Below are positions 37,555-46,703 of a stretch of DNA of 64,000 nucleotides, piece by piece; within the stretch, counting starts at the first letter, position 1, and every line of letters begins with the position of its first letter. Below the pieces are notes generated by a model. The model was given only the letters and a program-made list of their open reading frames with translations, ran no database searches and was not told where the DNA came from. The stretch lies in contig NZ_CP062788.1 in the NCBI RefSeq assembly GCF_025136295.1, positions 1,960,001 to 2,024,000 of the forward strand, in the 5' to 3' direction. Origin of the DNA: Aestuariispira ectoiniformans (GTDB lineage Bacteria; Pseudomonadota; Alphaproteobacteria; UBA8366; Aestuariispiraceae). Both the position numbers and the translations under genes were made by a program.

Positions 37555-38466
37555 TCATCCGGCCTGGGCGAGAATCCAGTCGCGAAACACCATGACTTCC
37601 GGTTTATGCAGTGGCGTATCATCGGGGAAGAGGAGGTAGTGGGACTGTTCTGTTTCCAGGGCGATATCCAGTGACCTGACCAACTTACCCTCGTCCAGAT
37701 AGGATTCGGCAAAGCTTTCGAAGACCAGCGCGTGACCGACGCCCTGACAGGCCATCTCGAGGGCAAGATAGGAATTGTCGACCAGAATTCGGCGCCTTTG
37801 GGCAGGGCGCTCCACGTTATGGGTCAGGAACAGCCGTTCCCATGTGTCTTCAACGCCCATGATCTGGATGAGATGTTGCCCGGCAAAATCGGCCACCTCC
37901 TGCACGGGGCCGTCCCGGTTGATCAGGGCTTGGCTGCAGACAGGGATCACCTTTTCATTCATCAGAAGTTCCGACTGGTAATCGGACCATCGACCGTCGC
38001 CGTAACGGATATCCACGTCGATTTTCTCCGCGCTGAGCGATTCCGCCCAGTTGGAGGAATAGAGCCGAAGGTCGATATCCGGATACTGTTCCAAAAAGAG
38101 ATGCATGCGCGGTGCCAACCAGAAAACCGAGAGTGAACTGGCACAGCGGACGGCCAGCCCCTGTTGGCCCCCACCGAACAGGCCGGAGGTTGAAATGGAG
38201 AGCTCGCTGAATGCCTTGCGGACGGACGGCAGATAGGCATTGGCCATGCTGGTCAGGCGAAGACTGCGCGGCAGGCGTTCGAAAAGCGGAAAGCCCAGAT
38301 AGTCCTCCAAGGAGCGGACCTGGTGGCTGATGGCCGCAGGGGTCAGGTTCAATTCCCGGGCCGCGGCGGTGAAGCTGAGGCTGCGGGCGGAGGCTTCAAA
38401 GGCGCGCAGCCAGCTCAGAGGGGGTAATTGATAGGACAAGTGACGGTTCCCTAAATTTAGCTTCAA
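37555..38466 (-). CDS. LysR-family regulator, GcvA-type
   Basis: This 303-residue protein has an N-terminal helix-turn-helix (LSFTAAARELNLTPAAISHQVRSLEDYLG) and a periplasmic-binding-type effector domain. It reads like GcvA-type LysR proteins. The start is probably TTG at 38466 or an in-frame TTG near 38436; no good ATG is present. It is divergent from the enolase-superfamily gene at 38575 and likely controls that operon. Confidence 0.85.
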   Translation of the reverse strand: MKLNLGNRHLSYQLPPLSWLRAFEASARSLSFTAAARELNLTPAAISHQVRSLEDYLGFPLFERLPRSLRLTSMANAYLPSVRKAFSELSISTSGLFGGGQQGLAVRCASSLSVFWLAPRMHLFLEQYPDIDLRLYSSNWAESLSAEKIDVDIRYGDGRWSDYQSELLMNEKVIPVCSQALINRDGPVQEVADFAGQHLIQIMGVEDTWERLFLTHNVERPAQRRRILVDNSYLALEMACQGVGHALVFESFAESYLDEGKLVRSLDIALETEQSHYLLFPDDTPLHKPEVMVFRDWILAQAG

Positions 38467-38506
38467 ATAAAATGATGCCTTAGGGTGATAATCATTCGTT
38501 TTATTT
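38465..38506. promoter_or_regulatory. Inverted repeat between LysR gene and enolase-superfamily operon
   Basis: AAATAAAA (38465-38472) and TTTTATTT (38499-38506) are perfect 8-bp complements flanking TGAT-rich sequence that includes TGAT copies and TAGGG. The site fits a LysR target in the divergent intergenic region. It overlaps the putative LysR start codon, so the start or the site may be slightly different. Confidence 0.35.
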
Positions 38507-38574
38507 TTCCGTCAAGGCGGCGGACTATATCTCCCGGTCAATTTCCATCCATGGGACCAGGGAGAAGCAAGGTC

Positions 38575-39762
38575 ATGAAAATCACCGACGTCAAAACCTT
38601 TGTGGTTGGCAATCCACCGCCGGGCTTTGGGGGGCGTTATTTCATCTTCCTTAAATTGACGACCGATAGCAGTGTTGTCGGCTATGGCGAGGTTTATGTG
38701 GCCACTTTCGGGCCGCATGTGGTGGCGCGGATGATCGAAGACGTCTGCGAGCGTTTCGTCATTGGCAGCGACCCGTTCAAAATCGAGACCCTGTGGCGGC
38801 GCATGTATGGCAGTGGCTATGCCCAGCGCCCCGATATCTCGCTGGTCGGTGTGATGAGCGGGATTGAGATGGCCTGCTGGGATATTGTCGGTAAGGAAGT
38901 CGACAAGCCCGTCTATGAATTGCTCGGCGGGCAGGTCCATGAGGGGTTGCGTTCCTACACCTATCTGTATCCGGAAGACGGCGATGGCGCGAATGTCTAT
39001 ACCGACCCGGAGACGGCCGCGGAGCGTGCCGCGGCCTATGTCAAAAAGGGGTTCTCCGCAGTCAAATTCGACCCGGTCAGCGACTATTCCGTCTTTGACG
39101 GCCGTCAGCCCAGCCTGGAAGCGCTGGAGCGGTCCGAACGCTATGTGAAGCTGGTGCGCGAGGCGGTCGGTACGGATGCGGACCTTCTCTTCGGCACTCA
39201 TGGGCAGTTTACGGCATCCGGTGCGTTGCGTCTGGCGCGCCGCCTGGAAGCCTATGATCCCTTGTGGTTTGAGGAGCCGACCCCACCGGAGATGCCGGAA
39301 GAAATGGCCAAGGTGGCGCAGGGGACGAGTATTCCTGTGGCGACTGGCGAGCGATTGGCGACAAAATATGAATTCGCCCGTGTCCTGGAAACCGGGGCGG
39401 CCTCGATCCTGCAGATGAATCTGGGGCGTGTCGGCGGTCTGCTGGAAGCCAAGAAAATTGCGGCCATGGCCGAGGCGCATTACGCGCAAATCGCCCCTCA
39501 TCTTTATTGCGGCCCGATTGTGGGCGCTGCCAACGCGCAATTGGCAGCCTGCACCCCGAATTTCCTCATTCTGGAAAGCATTCTGGAATGGGATGGGTTC
39601 CACAGCGAAATTCTCACCAAACCGATGGAATGGCAGGATGGCTATGTGATCCCGCCGACGGCACCGGGATTGGGTGTGGAACTGAACGAAGCGGTGGCGG
39701 AGGCCAATCCTTACACCGGGGACGAGCTGCATCTGTCACCGGCCAACGATCCAATTCAATAA
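38575..39762 (+). CDS. Mandelate racemase/muconate lactonizing-type enolase-superfamily enzyme 1
   Basis: This 395-residue protein has an N-terminal capping domain and a barrel with the motifs AVKFDP, LFGTHGQFT, WFEEPTPPE, VATGERLATK and APHLYCGPI. The second and third metal-ligand Glu and the barrel His are present. The expected first ligand Asp is replaced by the GTHG run, as I recall in one MR subfamily. It is probably an acid-sugar dehydratase or isomerase. It is first in a six-gene region of unknown substrate; the ATG at 38575 has GGAG upstream. Confidence 0.82.
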   Translation: MKITDVKTFVVGNPPPGFGGRYFIFLKLTTDSSVVGYGEVYVATFGPHVVARMIEDVCERFVIGSDPFKIETLWRRMYGSGYAQRPDISLVGVMSGIEMACWDIVGKEVDKPVYELLGGQVHEGLRSYTYLYPEDGDGANVYTDPETAAERAAAYVKKGFSAVKFDPVSDYSVFDGRQPSLEALERSERYVKLVREAVGTDADLLFGTHGQFTASGALRLARRLEAYDPLWFEEPTPPEMPEEMAKVAQGTSIPVATGERLATKYEFARVLETGAASILQMNLGRVGGLLEAKKIAAMAEAHYAQIAPHLYCGPIVGAANAQLAACTPNFLILESILEWDGFHSEILTKPMEWQDGYVIPPTAPGLGVELNEAVAEANPYTGDELHLSPANDPIQ

Positions 39763-39787
39763 TCCAACAGAAAACTGGAGCGGCATC

Positions 39788-40765
39788 ATGAAAGTGGGCT
39801 TCATCGGTTTGGGCAATGTCGGTGGAAAACTCGCCGGCAGCCTGCTGCGCAACGGTTTCGACCTGACGGTTCGGGATTTGAACGCCGAGGCGGCCCGCCC
39901 TTTTATTGATCGGGGCGCCCGCTGGGCCGACAGCCCGAAGGAGATGGCGGAGGCCTGCGACCTGGTGATTACCTGTCTGCCGTCTCCTGCGGCCAGTGCG
40001 GCGGTGATGGAGGCGGAAGACGGTATCCTTGCGGGGCTGTCGGAGGGCAAGATTTGGGCGGAGATGAGCACGACGGACGAGGCGGAGGTCAAACGCCTCG
40101 GTGCGATGGTCCGGGAGGTCGGTGCCGACCCTGTGGATTGTCCGGTTTCCGGCGGTTGTCATCGGGCTGCGACCGGCAATATCTCGATCCTTGCCGGGGC
40201 TGATCGCGACGTTTTTAACCGTTTGTTGCCGGTATTGAAATCGCTGGGCAGGCGCGTGCTGCATACCGGCCCGCTGGGGTCGGCTTCCGTGCTGAAAGTG
40301 GTGACCAACTATCTGGCGACGGCCAATCTGGTGACCTTGTGCGAGGCATTGGTGACAGCCAAGGCGGCAGGGATGGACCTGAATGCGGCCTATGAAGCCA
40401 TTCGTATTTCCTCCGGCAATTCCTTTGTTCATGAAACCGAAAGCCAGGTCATCCTGAACGGTAGCCGGGATATCAATTTCACGATGGATCTGGTGTTGAA
40501 GGATGTCAGCCTGTTCCAGGAGGTGGCCAACCGCGCGGGCGTGCCACTGGAGGTATCCCCTTTGCTGATCGACATCTTCGAGGATGGCGCGGCGCGCTTT
40601 GGGGAGCGCGAATGGTCCCCCAACATCATCAAACGTCTGGAAGAGGCAACCGGTCTGGATATCACCGCACCGGGATTCCCGGCGGAGATGTTGGACGATG
40701 AGCCGGAAGAGCCGGGTTATGAGGTGATCCCGAAAGGGTTAGGCCAGGGGGGCGGCGAGGCGTGA
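39788..40765 (+). CDS. 3-Hydroxyisobutyrate dehydrogenase-like NAD(P)-dependent oxidoreductase
   Basis: This 325-residue protein has the Rossmann motif GLGNVGGKLAGSLLRNG, substrate motif DCPVSGG, and a catalytic Lys in LKVVTNYLATAN, the beta-hydroxyacid dehydrogenase layout. The C-terminal tail is longer than usual and acidic. It lies in the middle of the enolase-superfamily operon and should oxidise a hydroxyacid made by its neighbours. Confidence 0.88.
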   Translation: MKVGFIGLGNVGGKLAGSLLRNGFDLTVRDLNAEAARPFIDRGARWADSPKEMAEACDLVITCLPSPAASAAVMEAEDGILAGLSEGKIWAEMSTTDEAEVKRLGAMVREVGADPVDCPVSGGCHRAATGNISILAGADRDVFNRLLPVLKSLGRRVLHTGPLGSASVLKVVTNYLATANLVTLCEALVTAKAAGMDLNAAYEAIRISSGNSFVHETESQVILNGSRDINFTMDLVLKDVSLFQEVANRAGVPLEVSPLLIDIFEDGAARFGEREWSPNIIKRLEEATGLDITAPGFPAEMLDDEPEEPGYEVIPKGLGQGGGEA

Positions 40766-40771
40766 CGAACA

Positions 40772-42382
40772 ATGGACGAGTTTGACTATATCATCGTGGG
40801 GGCGGGCTCCGCCGGTTGCGTGTTGGCGGATCGCTTGTCCGCCGATGGACAGAACCGTGTTCTGGTCCTCGAGGCTGGCGGAACGGACCGTCGTCTCTGG
40901 ATCAAGGTGCCCATTGGCTATGGCCGAACCTTCTTTGATGAACGGGTTAACTGGAAATATGAAACCGAGCCCGACGAAGGTACGAACGGTCGCCGCTCCT
41001 ATTGGCCGCGCGGCAAGGCGCTGGGGGGCTCCAGTTCAATCAACGCCATGGTTTATTTCCGTGGGTTGGCCCATGATTACGAAGACTGGCGGCAGGCCGG
41101 GGCGACCGGCTGGGGCTGGGACGATGTCCGTCCGGTTTTCGAAAAATTGGAACGCAGGATTGCCGTCGACGGTTCCACACGCGGTGACGGTCCCGTGATG
41201 ATCAGCGATGTGGCCGACCAGGCGCATCGGACCAATCGCTATTTCTTTGATGCATCGAAAGAAGTCGGTCTGCCGAAGACGGAGGATTTCAACGGTATTT
41301 CGCCGGAGGGCGTTGGATATTACCAGATCACCACGCGCGGCGGCGTCCGCTGTTCGGCGGCAGACGCCTTTCTTCGTCCGGCCATGAAGCGACGGAATGT
41401 GACACTTGTGTCGAATGCCCTTGTGGAGCGCGTTACTTTTGACGGAAAGCGTGCGACGGGTGTGCGCTACAAAATGGGAGGTCGTTCTGTCAGTGCGACA
41501 GTCCGCAAGGAAGTCATCCTGAGTGCAGGTGCCGTGAACTCGCCGCAGTTGCTGCAACTGTCCGGGATTGGGCCGGGGGCGTTGCTGCAGGAAATGGGGA
41601 TTGAGCCGATCCATGTGAATGAGGCCGTCGGCGGCAATCTCCAGGACCATATCTCCATCAGCTATTTTTATAAGGCGACGGAGCCCACCCTGAACAATGA
41701 GCTGGCGCCCTGGTGGGGCAAAGTCCGGGCTGGGATGCAATATGTTCTGACGCGCAAAGGCCCTTTGAGCCTGAGTGTGAACCAATGCGGTGGCTTTGTG
41801 AAATCCAGCAGCACAGTCGCTCACCCCGATATGCAGCTCTATTTCAACCCGGTAACCTACACAACGGCACCGGTTGGCAAGCGGCCGATTATCAATCCCG
41901 ATCCCTTCGCCGGGTTCATCATTTCCTTTCAGCCGTCACGCCCGACAAGCAGGGGGCGGATCGACATCAAGTCTCCAAACCCTAGGATCGCGGCGCGTAT
42001 CCAGCCGCATTACCTGACCAGCAACAAGGACCTGGACGATGTGGTGGCGGGCGGCCGCATGGTGCGGTCTCTGGTGGCGACAAACGGCCTGCGCAATCTG
42101 ATCAAAGAGGCGATCCCCCCCGACCTGGGGAGCATGTCGGATGATGATATCCTGTCTGATTTCCGCCAGCGTTGTGGCACCGTCTTTCATCCCGTGTCCA
42201 CATGTGCGATGGGGAGCGACCCGGAAAACAGCGTCGTGGATTCAGACCTGAAGGTACGTGGCGTGGATGGTCTGCGCGTGGTTGACGCATCGGTTTTCCC
42301 GAATATCACCTCCGGTAATACCAACGCCCCGACGATCATGGTGGCCTACAAGGCCGCGACACAGATTTTGCAGGAAGGGTAA
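40772..42382 (+). CDS. GMC-family FAD oxidoreductase (choline dehydrogenase-like)
   Basis: This 536-residue protein has the FAD motif DYIIVGAGSAGCVLADRLS, the GMC signature GGSSSINAMVYFRG and the catalytic HPVSTCAMG and NTNAPTIMVA motifs. It oxidises a primary or secondary alcohol. The substrate is not known; the paired aldehyde dehydrogenase suggests alcohol to aldehyde to acid. The start follows the preceding stop by 6 bases. Confidence 0.9.
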   Translation: MDEFDYIIVGAGSAGCVLADRLSADGQNRVLVLEAGGTDRRLWIKVPIGYGRTFFDERVNWKYETEPDEGTNGRRSYWPRGKALGGSSSINAMVYFRGLAHDYEDWRQAGATGWGWDDVRPVFEKLERRIAVDGSTRGDGPVMISDVADQAHRTNRYFFDASKEVGLPKTEDFNGISPEGVGYYQITTRGGVRCSAADAFLRPAMKRRNVTLVSNALVERVTFDGKRATGVRYKMGGRSVSATVRKEVILSAGAVNSPQLLQLSGIGPGALLQEMGIEPIHVNEAVGGNLQDHISISYFYKATEPTLNNELAPWWGKVRAGMQYVLTRKGPLSLSVNQCGGFVKSSSTVAHPDMQLYFNPVTYTTAPVGKRPIINPDPFAGFIISFQPSRPTSRGRIDIKSPNPRIAARIQPHYLTSNKDLDDVVAGGRMVRSLVATNGLRNLIKEAIPPDLGSMSDDDILSDFRQRCGTVFHPVSTCAMGSDPENSVVDSDLKVRGVDGLRVVDASVFPNITSGNTNAPTIMVAYKAATQILQEG

Positions 42383-42393
42383 GAGAGACCAGG

Positions 42394-43500
42394 ATGGCAA
42401 AAATTTCAAAACTGGAGACCTTCAGTAACGCGTTCGTTGGTTTTGTCCGTGTCACGGCAGATGACGGATCGGCCGGCTGGGGGCAGCTGTCCACCTATAA
42501 CTCGGACATCACCGCGCAGGTCTTTCATCGCCAGGTCGCCCCTTGGAGCCTGGGCCGTGACATGAGTGACCTGGAACTGCTGGTCGACGAGATTCCGGAA
42601 CGAGAGCATAAATTTCCGGGCTCTTACCTGCGCCGGGCCATGGCAGGCCTCGACACGGCAATCTGGGATTGGCGCGGGAAACAGGCCGGACAGCCGGTCG
42701 CGGCCCTGATCGGTGGCTCTGCGGGCGAGTTGCGGGCCTATGCTTCCTCGATGCGGCGCGATATCACCCCCTCGGAAGAGGCCGACCGTTTCCGGAACTT
42801 GCGTGAGACATTCGGTTTCGAAGCCTTCAAATTCCGGGTTGGGGCCGAATGTGGCCATGATCGCGACGAATGGCCGGGCCGCACGGAGGAGATTATTCCG
42901 GCGATCCGGCAGGCCCTTGGGCCTGATGTTTCCTTGCTGGTGGATGGCAATTCCGGTTTTTCGCCCGACCGCGCCATCGAAGTGGGGGCAATACTCGAAG
43001 CCAGTGCCGTGGAGCATTTCGAGGAACCCTGCCCCTATTGGGAGATGGAACAGACCAGACAGGTCACCGAGGCTTTGAGCCTTGATGTGACCGGCGGGGA
43101 GCAGGACTGGGACCTGCAACACTGGACGCGCATGATTGATATGGGGGCGGTCAATGTCGTACAGCCTGATATTCTCTATATGGGCGGGCTAACCCTGACG
43201 ATGCGGGTGGCGGCGATGGCGGCGAAAGCCGGGCTGCCATGTACCCCGCATTGTGCAAACCTGTCGATGGTGACCCTGTTCACCATGCATCTGCTGCGGG
43301 CCATCACGAACGCTGGCAAATATCTCGAGTTTTCCATAGAGGGCCAGGACTACTATCCTTGGCAGCAAGGGCTGTTTGTCGAGGACCCCTATACCATTCG
43401 TGATGGCAAGGCCACGGTCACCGACACGCCGGGATGGGGCGTCAGTATTTCACCCGAATGGCTCGCCAAATCCCAATATCAAGAAAGTGAGGTAGCGTGA
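42394..43500 (+). CDS. Mandelate racemase/muconate lactonizing-type enolase-superfamily enzyme 2
   Basis: This 368-residue protein has barrel motifs FKFRVG, LLVDGNSGF (Asp ligand), VEHFEEP, DVTGGEQDW and a C-terminal PHCANLS, so three acidic metal ligands and a barrel His are present. It differs clearly from enzyme 1 in the operon, so the two should act on different intermediates. The end overlaps the start of the next gene by 1 base. Confidence 0.85.
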   Translation: MAKISKLETFSNAFVGFVRVTADDGSAGWGQLSTYNSDITAQVFHRQVAPWSLGRDMSDLELLVDEIPEREHKFPGSYLRRAMAGLDTAIWDWRGKQAGQPVAALIGGSAGELRAYASSMRRDITPSEEADRFRNLRETFGFEAFKFRVGAECGHDRDEWPGRTEEIIPAIRQALGPDVSLLVDGNSGFSPDRAIEVGAILEASAVEHFEEPCPYWEMEQTRQVTEALSLDVTGGEQDWDLQHWTRMIDMGAVNVVQPDILYMGGLTLTMRVAAMAAKAGLPCTPHCANLSMVTLFTMHLLRAITNAGKYLEFSIEGQDYYPWQQGLFVEDPYTIRDGKATVTDTPGWGVSISPEWLAKSQYQESEVA

Positions 43501-44990
43501 TGAGCATATCCGCTGAGCAATTGATTGCCGACTATTTTGACCGGGCTCAGATGCCCAGTCTGCCGACCGGGCATTTCATCAATGGTGCCTTTGTGGCCGG
43601 TGACAGCGGAGAGAAACTGCAAAGCTTCGATCCGGCGACAGGCGAAGCTTTTGCCGAGTTCGTAGCGGGCAACGCGACGGATGTGGACAAGGCGTTGGCC
43701 GCGGCGACGAAGGGCTTTGAGGCCTGGCGCAAGACCAAACCGGCGGACCGTGTCGCGCTCTTGAACCGGGCGGCGGCGCTGATGCGTCAGAACCATGACT
43801 TGCTGTCTTTCATGGAAACGCTCGATTCAGGCAAGACGCTGGCGGAGGCGGAAGGGGATGTGGCCGGGTCCGCGCGCCTGCTGGAATATTATGCCGGGGC
43901 GGCGGACAAGCTGGACGGGCGCTCTGTTCCCATGGGGCCTGACCAGATGGCCTGGACGGTGCGCGAACCGGTCGGCGTGACGGCGCATATCATTCCCTGG
44001 AATTATCCCACCTCGACCTTCGTGCGCGGCGTCGCACCAGCCCTGGCGGCTGGATGTTCCGTTGTGGCGAAGCCGGCGGAAACGACGCCATTCACCGCCC
44101 TGATGATCGCAGAGCTTCTGTCCGAGGCGGGCCTGCCGGATGGTGTTATGAATGTGGTGACCGGGCTGGGCGGCGACGCAGGCGCGCCTTTGGTGGTGGA
44201 CCCGCGGGTCAAACATGTGACCTTCACCGGTTCCGTTGCGACCGGCGTCAATGTGATGCAGGCGGTGGCACCCAATGTGACCCGGTTGACCTTGGAACTG
44301 GGCGGCAAGTCGCCCCTGATCGCGCTCAGCGACTGTGATGTGGAGGCTGCGGCAGAAGGCGCGCTTTGGGCGATCTTCTCCAATTCGGGCCAGATCTGTT
44401 CCGCCGGGTCCCGCCTGATCGTGCATCGGGATATTCATAATGCCCTGATGGACAAACTGCTCACCAGGGCCAAGGGCCTGAAGGTTGGCCATGGCCTGCG
44501 TAATCCGGATATGGGGGCGATCAATTCCCAGGCGCATCTGGATCGTGTCAGCGCGCATGTGGAACGCGCGAAGGCACGCGGCTGCAATATCGTCACCGGC
44601 GGCAATGTTATGACTGATCCGGAAACCGGCAAAGGCTGGTTCTTTGAGCCGACGATCATCGATGACCTGGCGCAGGATGATCCTGCAGTTCAGGAGGAAA
44701 TCTTCGGCCCGGTTCTGGCCGTGCAGGTGGTCGACAGCGATGAAGAGGCTCTACAGGCTGCCAACGGTACGGAATATGGGCTGGTTACCGGCATCTACAG
44801 CCGGGATATCAGCCGCGCGCTGCGCCTGGCGCGTGACGTGGATGCGGGACAGATTTCCATCAATGACTATTGGGCCGGGGGGATTGAGTTGCCCTTTGGT
44901 GGGAACGGCAAGTCAGGCTTTGGCCGGGAGAAAGGCTGGGAAGGGTTGGACGCCTACACCAAATTCAAGAGTATTACAGTCAAACTCTGA
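43500..44990 (+). CDS. NAD-dependent aldehyde dehydrogenase
   Basis: This protein of about 496 residues has the ALDH motifs IPWNYPTSTF, LELGGKSP (catalytic Glu) and FSNSGQICSAGSR (nucleophile Cys). It could oxidise an aldehyde from the GMC oxidoreductase next to it. The ATG at 43500 overlaps the preceding stop (TGATG), with GAGG upstream. It ends the operon just before a strong terminator at 45014. Confidence 0.9.
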   Translation: MSISAEQLIADYFDRAQMPSLPTGHFINGAFVAGDSGEKLQSFDPATGEAFAEFVAGNATDVDKALAAATKGFEAWRKTKPADRVALLNRAAALMRQNHDLLSFMETLDSGKTLAEAEGDVAGSARLLEYYAGAADKLDGRSVPMGPDQMAWTVREPVGVTAHIIPWNYPTSTFVRGVAPALAAGCSVVAKPAETTPFTALMIAELLSEAGLPDGVMNVVTGLGGDAGAPLVVDPRVKHVTFTGSVATGVNVMQAVAPNVTRLTLELGGKSPLIALSDCDVEAAAEGALWAIFSNSGQICSAGSRLIVHRDIHNALMDKLLTRAKGLKVGHGLRNPDMGAINSQAHLDRVSAHVERAKARGCNIVTGGNVMTDPETGKGWFFEPTIIDDLAQDDPAVQEEIFGPVLAVQVVDSDEEALQAANGTEYGLVTGIYSRDISRALRLARDVDAGQISINDYWAGGIELPFGGNGKSGFGREKGWEGLDAYTKFKSITVKL

Positions 44991-45013
44991 TAAGGGCTTG
45001 CCTTGTGAAAGGA

Positions 45014-45047
45014 AAAACCGCGCTGCCTGCAAAGACAGCGCGGTTTT
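45014..45047. terminator. Bidirectional terminator between aldehyde dehydrogenase and mmsA
   Basis: A perfect 12-bp stem (AAAACCGCGCTG at 45014-45025 and CAGCGCGGTTTT at 45036-45047) around a 10-base loop has A and T runs on both sides. It lies between two convergent genes, so it should stop transcription from both. Confidence 0.88.
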
Positions 45048-45069
45048 ATAATGCCAGTTTTGTCAGTGC

Positions 45070-46572
45070 TTAGCCAAGCGTCGGCATGACGAATTCCGGG
45101 TCGGACCGCTGACCCGTCGGCCAACGCAGGGTCGTGGTTTTGATTCGGGTGTAGAAGCGGATGCCTTCCATACCGTGCATGGCGTGATCGCCAAAGATGG
45201 AGGCTTTCCAGCCGCCAAAGCTGTGGAAGGCCATCGGAACCGGGATCGGCACGTTGACGCCGACCATACCCACCTCGATATCCTGCGAGAAGGCGCGCGC
45301 CGTATCACCGTCGCGGGTGAAGATGGCCGTGCCGTTTGCATACTGGCAGGACTGGATCAGCTCAACAGCCTCGTCATAGGACTTGCGGCGGACAACAGAC
45401 AGGACCGGCCCGAAGATTTCTTCTTTCCAGATTTTCATGTCCGTCGTGACATTGTCGATCAGCGTGCCACCGATGAAGTAACCGTTTTCACAGCCCTGCT
45501 TGTCCTGTTTGAAGTTCCGGCCATCGACCACGATCTTTGCACCATCGGCCTCACCGCTGTTGATATAGCCGTGAACCTTGTCCAGATGCTGGCTGGTGAC
45601 CAGCGGACCCATCTCCGCGCCTTTCATGTCGGACGGACCGATCTTCAGGGCTTCGATTTTGGGGATGAGCTTGTCGATCAGGGCGTCAGCCACGGCATCG
45701 GTCACTGGCACGGCCACGGAAATCGCCATGCAGCGTTCCCCGGCGGAACCGAAGGCGGCGCCCATCAGTGCGCTTGCCGCCATGTCCAGGTCCGCATCGG
45801 GCATGATGACCATGTGGTTCTTAGCACCACCCAGGGCCTGAACACGCTTGCCCTGTGCCGTACCCGTTTCGTAGATATACTGTGCAATCGGGGTGGAGCC
45901 GACGAAGGAAACAGCCTTCACATCCGGATGGTGGAGCAGGGTGTCGACGGCTTCCTTGTCGCCCTGGACGATGTTGAACACACCTTCCGGCAGACCGGCT
46001 TCTGCCAGCCATTTTGCAATCAGCAGCGGGGCGGACGGGTCACGCTCAGACGGCTTCAAGACAAAGGTGTTACCGCAGGCAAGTGCCACCGGGAACATCC
46101 ACATCGGCACCATGGCCGGGAAGTTGAACGGGGTGATACCGGCAACAACGCCCAGGCTCTGGCGGATGGACTGGCTGTCCACGCCGGTACCGACGTTCTC
46201 GGAGAATTCACCTTTCAGCAGATGCGGCGCACCGGTGGCAAATTCCACGACTTCCAGGCCACGGGTGACTTCACCCAGGGCATCGTCATGGGTTTTGCCA
46301 TGTTCGCAGGAAATGGCGCGGGCCAGTTCGTCGGCACGTTCCCACAGGATCGACTTGAAACGGTCCAGAATACGCGCGCGGCGCAGGGCCGGGGTTTTGG
46401 ACCATGCAGGCCAGGCTGCTTTGGCGGCGGCAACAGCAGTGTTCACCTCATCAGCGGAGGCCAGAGCGACCGTCTTTTCGCTTTCACCGGTAGCCGGGTT
46501 GAACACGGGCTGGTTCCGGCCGGATGTACCGGCCACAAGGGCGTTATTAATGAAATGCGCCAATTCAGTCAT
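45070..46572 (-). CDS. mmsA: CoA-acylating methylmalonate-semialdehyde dehydrogenase
   Basis: This 500-residue protein has the MmsA features NFPAMVPMWMFPVA, GSAGERCMAISVAV (nucleophile Cys) and GGAKNHMVIMPDAD in place of the usual LELGGKSP Glu motif, as in the CoA-acylating subgroup. It converts methylmalonate semialdehyde, from valine or inositol breakdown, to propionyl-CoA. A LysR gene is divergent from it. Confidence 0.93.
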   Translation of the reverse strand: MTELAHFINNALVAGTSGRNQPVFNPATGESEKTVALASADEVNTAVAAAKAAWPAWSKTPALRRARILDRFKSILWERADELARAISCEHGKTHDDALGEVTRGLEVVEFATGAPHLLKGEFSENVGTGVDSQSIRQSLGVVAGITPFNFPAMVPMWMFPVALACGNTFVLKPSERDPSAPLLIAKWLAEAGLPEGVFNIVQGDKEAVDTLLHHPDVKAVSFVGSTPIAQYIYETGTAQGKRVQALGGAKNHMVIMPDADLDMAASALMGAAFGSAGERCMAISVAVPVTDAVADALIDKLIPKIEALKIGPSDMKGAEMGPLVTSQHLDKVHGYINSGEADGAKIVVDGRNFKQDKQGCENGYFIGGTLIDNVTTDMKIWKEEIFGPVLSVVRRKSYDEAVELIQSCQYANGTAIFTRDGDTARAFSQDIEVGMVGVNVPIPVPMAFHSFGGWKASIFGDHAMHGMEGIRFYTRIKTTTLRWPTGQRSDPEFVMPTLG

Positions 46573-46667
46573 CGGTATCCTCCGCAGTCATGGTTTTGAA
46601 TTTTTATAGTGAGACAAATTTAAATTGACTAATTTGCGTGGTAAATTCGCTTAATTGCGATAATAGA

Positions 46668-46683
46668 TATGCAAATTTGCATA
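46668..46683. promoter_or_regulatory. Perfect 16-bp palindrome between mmsA and LysR gene
   Basis: TATGCAAATTTGCATA reads identically on both strands and lies in the 131-bp AT-rich region between mmsA and the LysR gene. Related half-site-like words (AATTTGCG, AATTGCG) occur just upstream. This form fits a LysR-type target with a T-N11-A core and is the best operator candidate of the window. Confidence 0.6.
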
Positions 46684-46703
46684 ATGAGAAGGCGGCTTGC
46701 GGT

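Noticed and set aside
38512-39732. 406-codon minus-strand frame opposite the first enolase-superfamily gene
   Set aside because: It is antisense to a clear enzyme gene and shows no domain.
45175-46599. 474-codon plus-strand frame opposite mmsA
   Set aside because: It is the antisense shadow of mmsA, with a Gly/His/Arg/Gln-rich composition.
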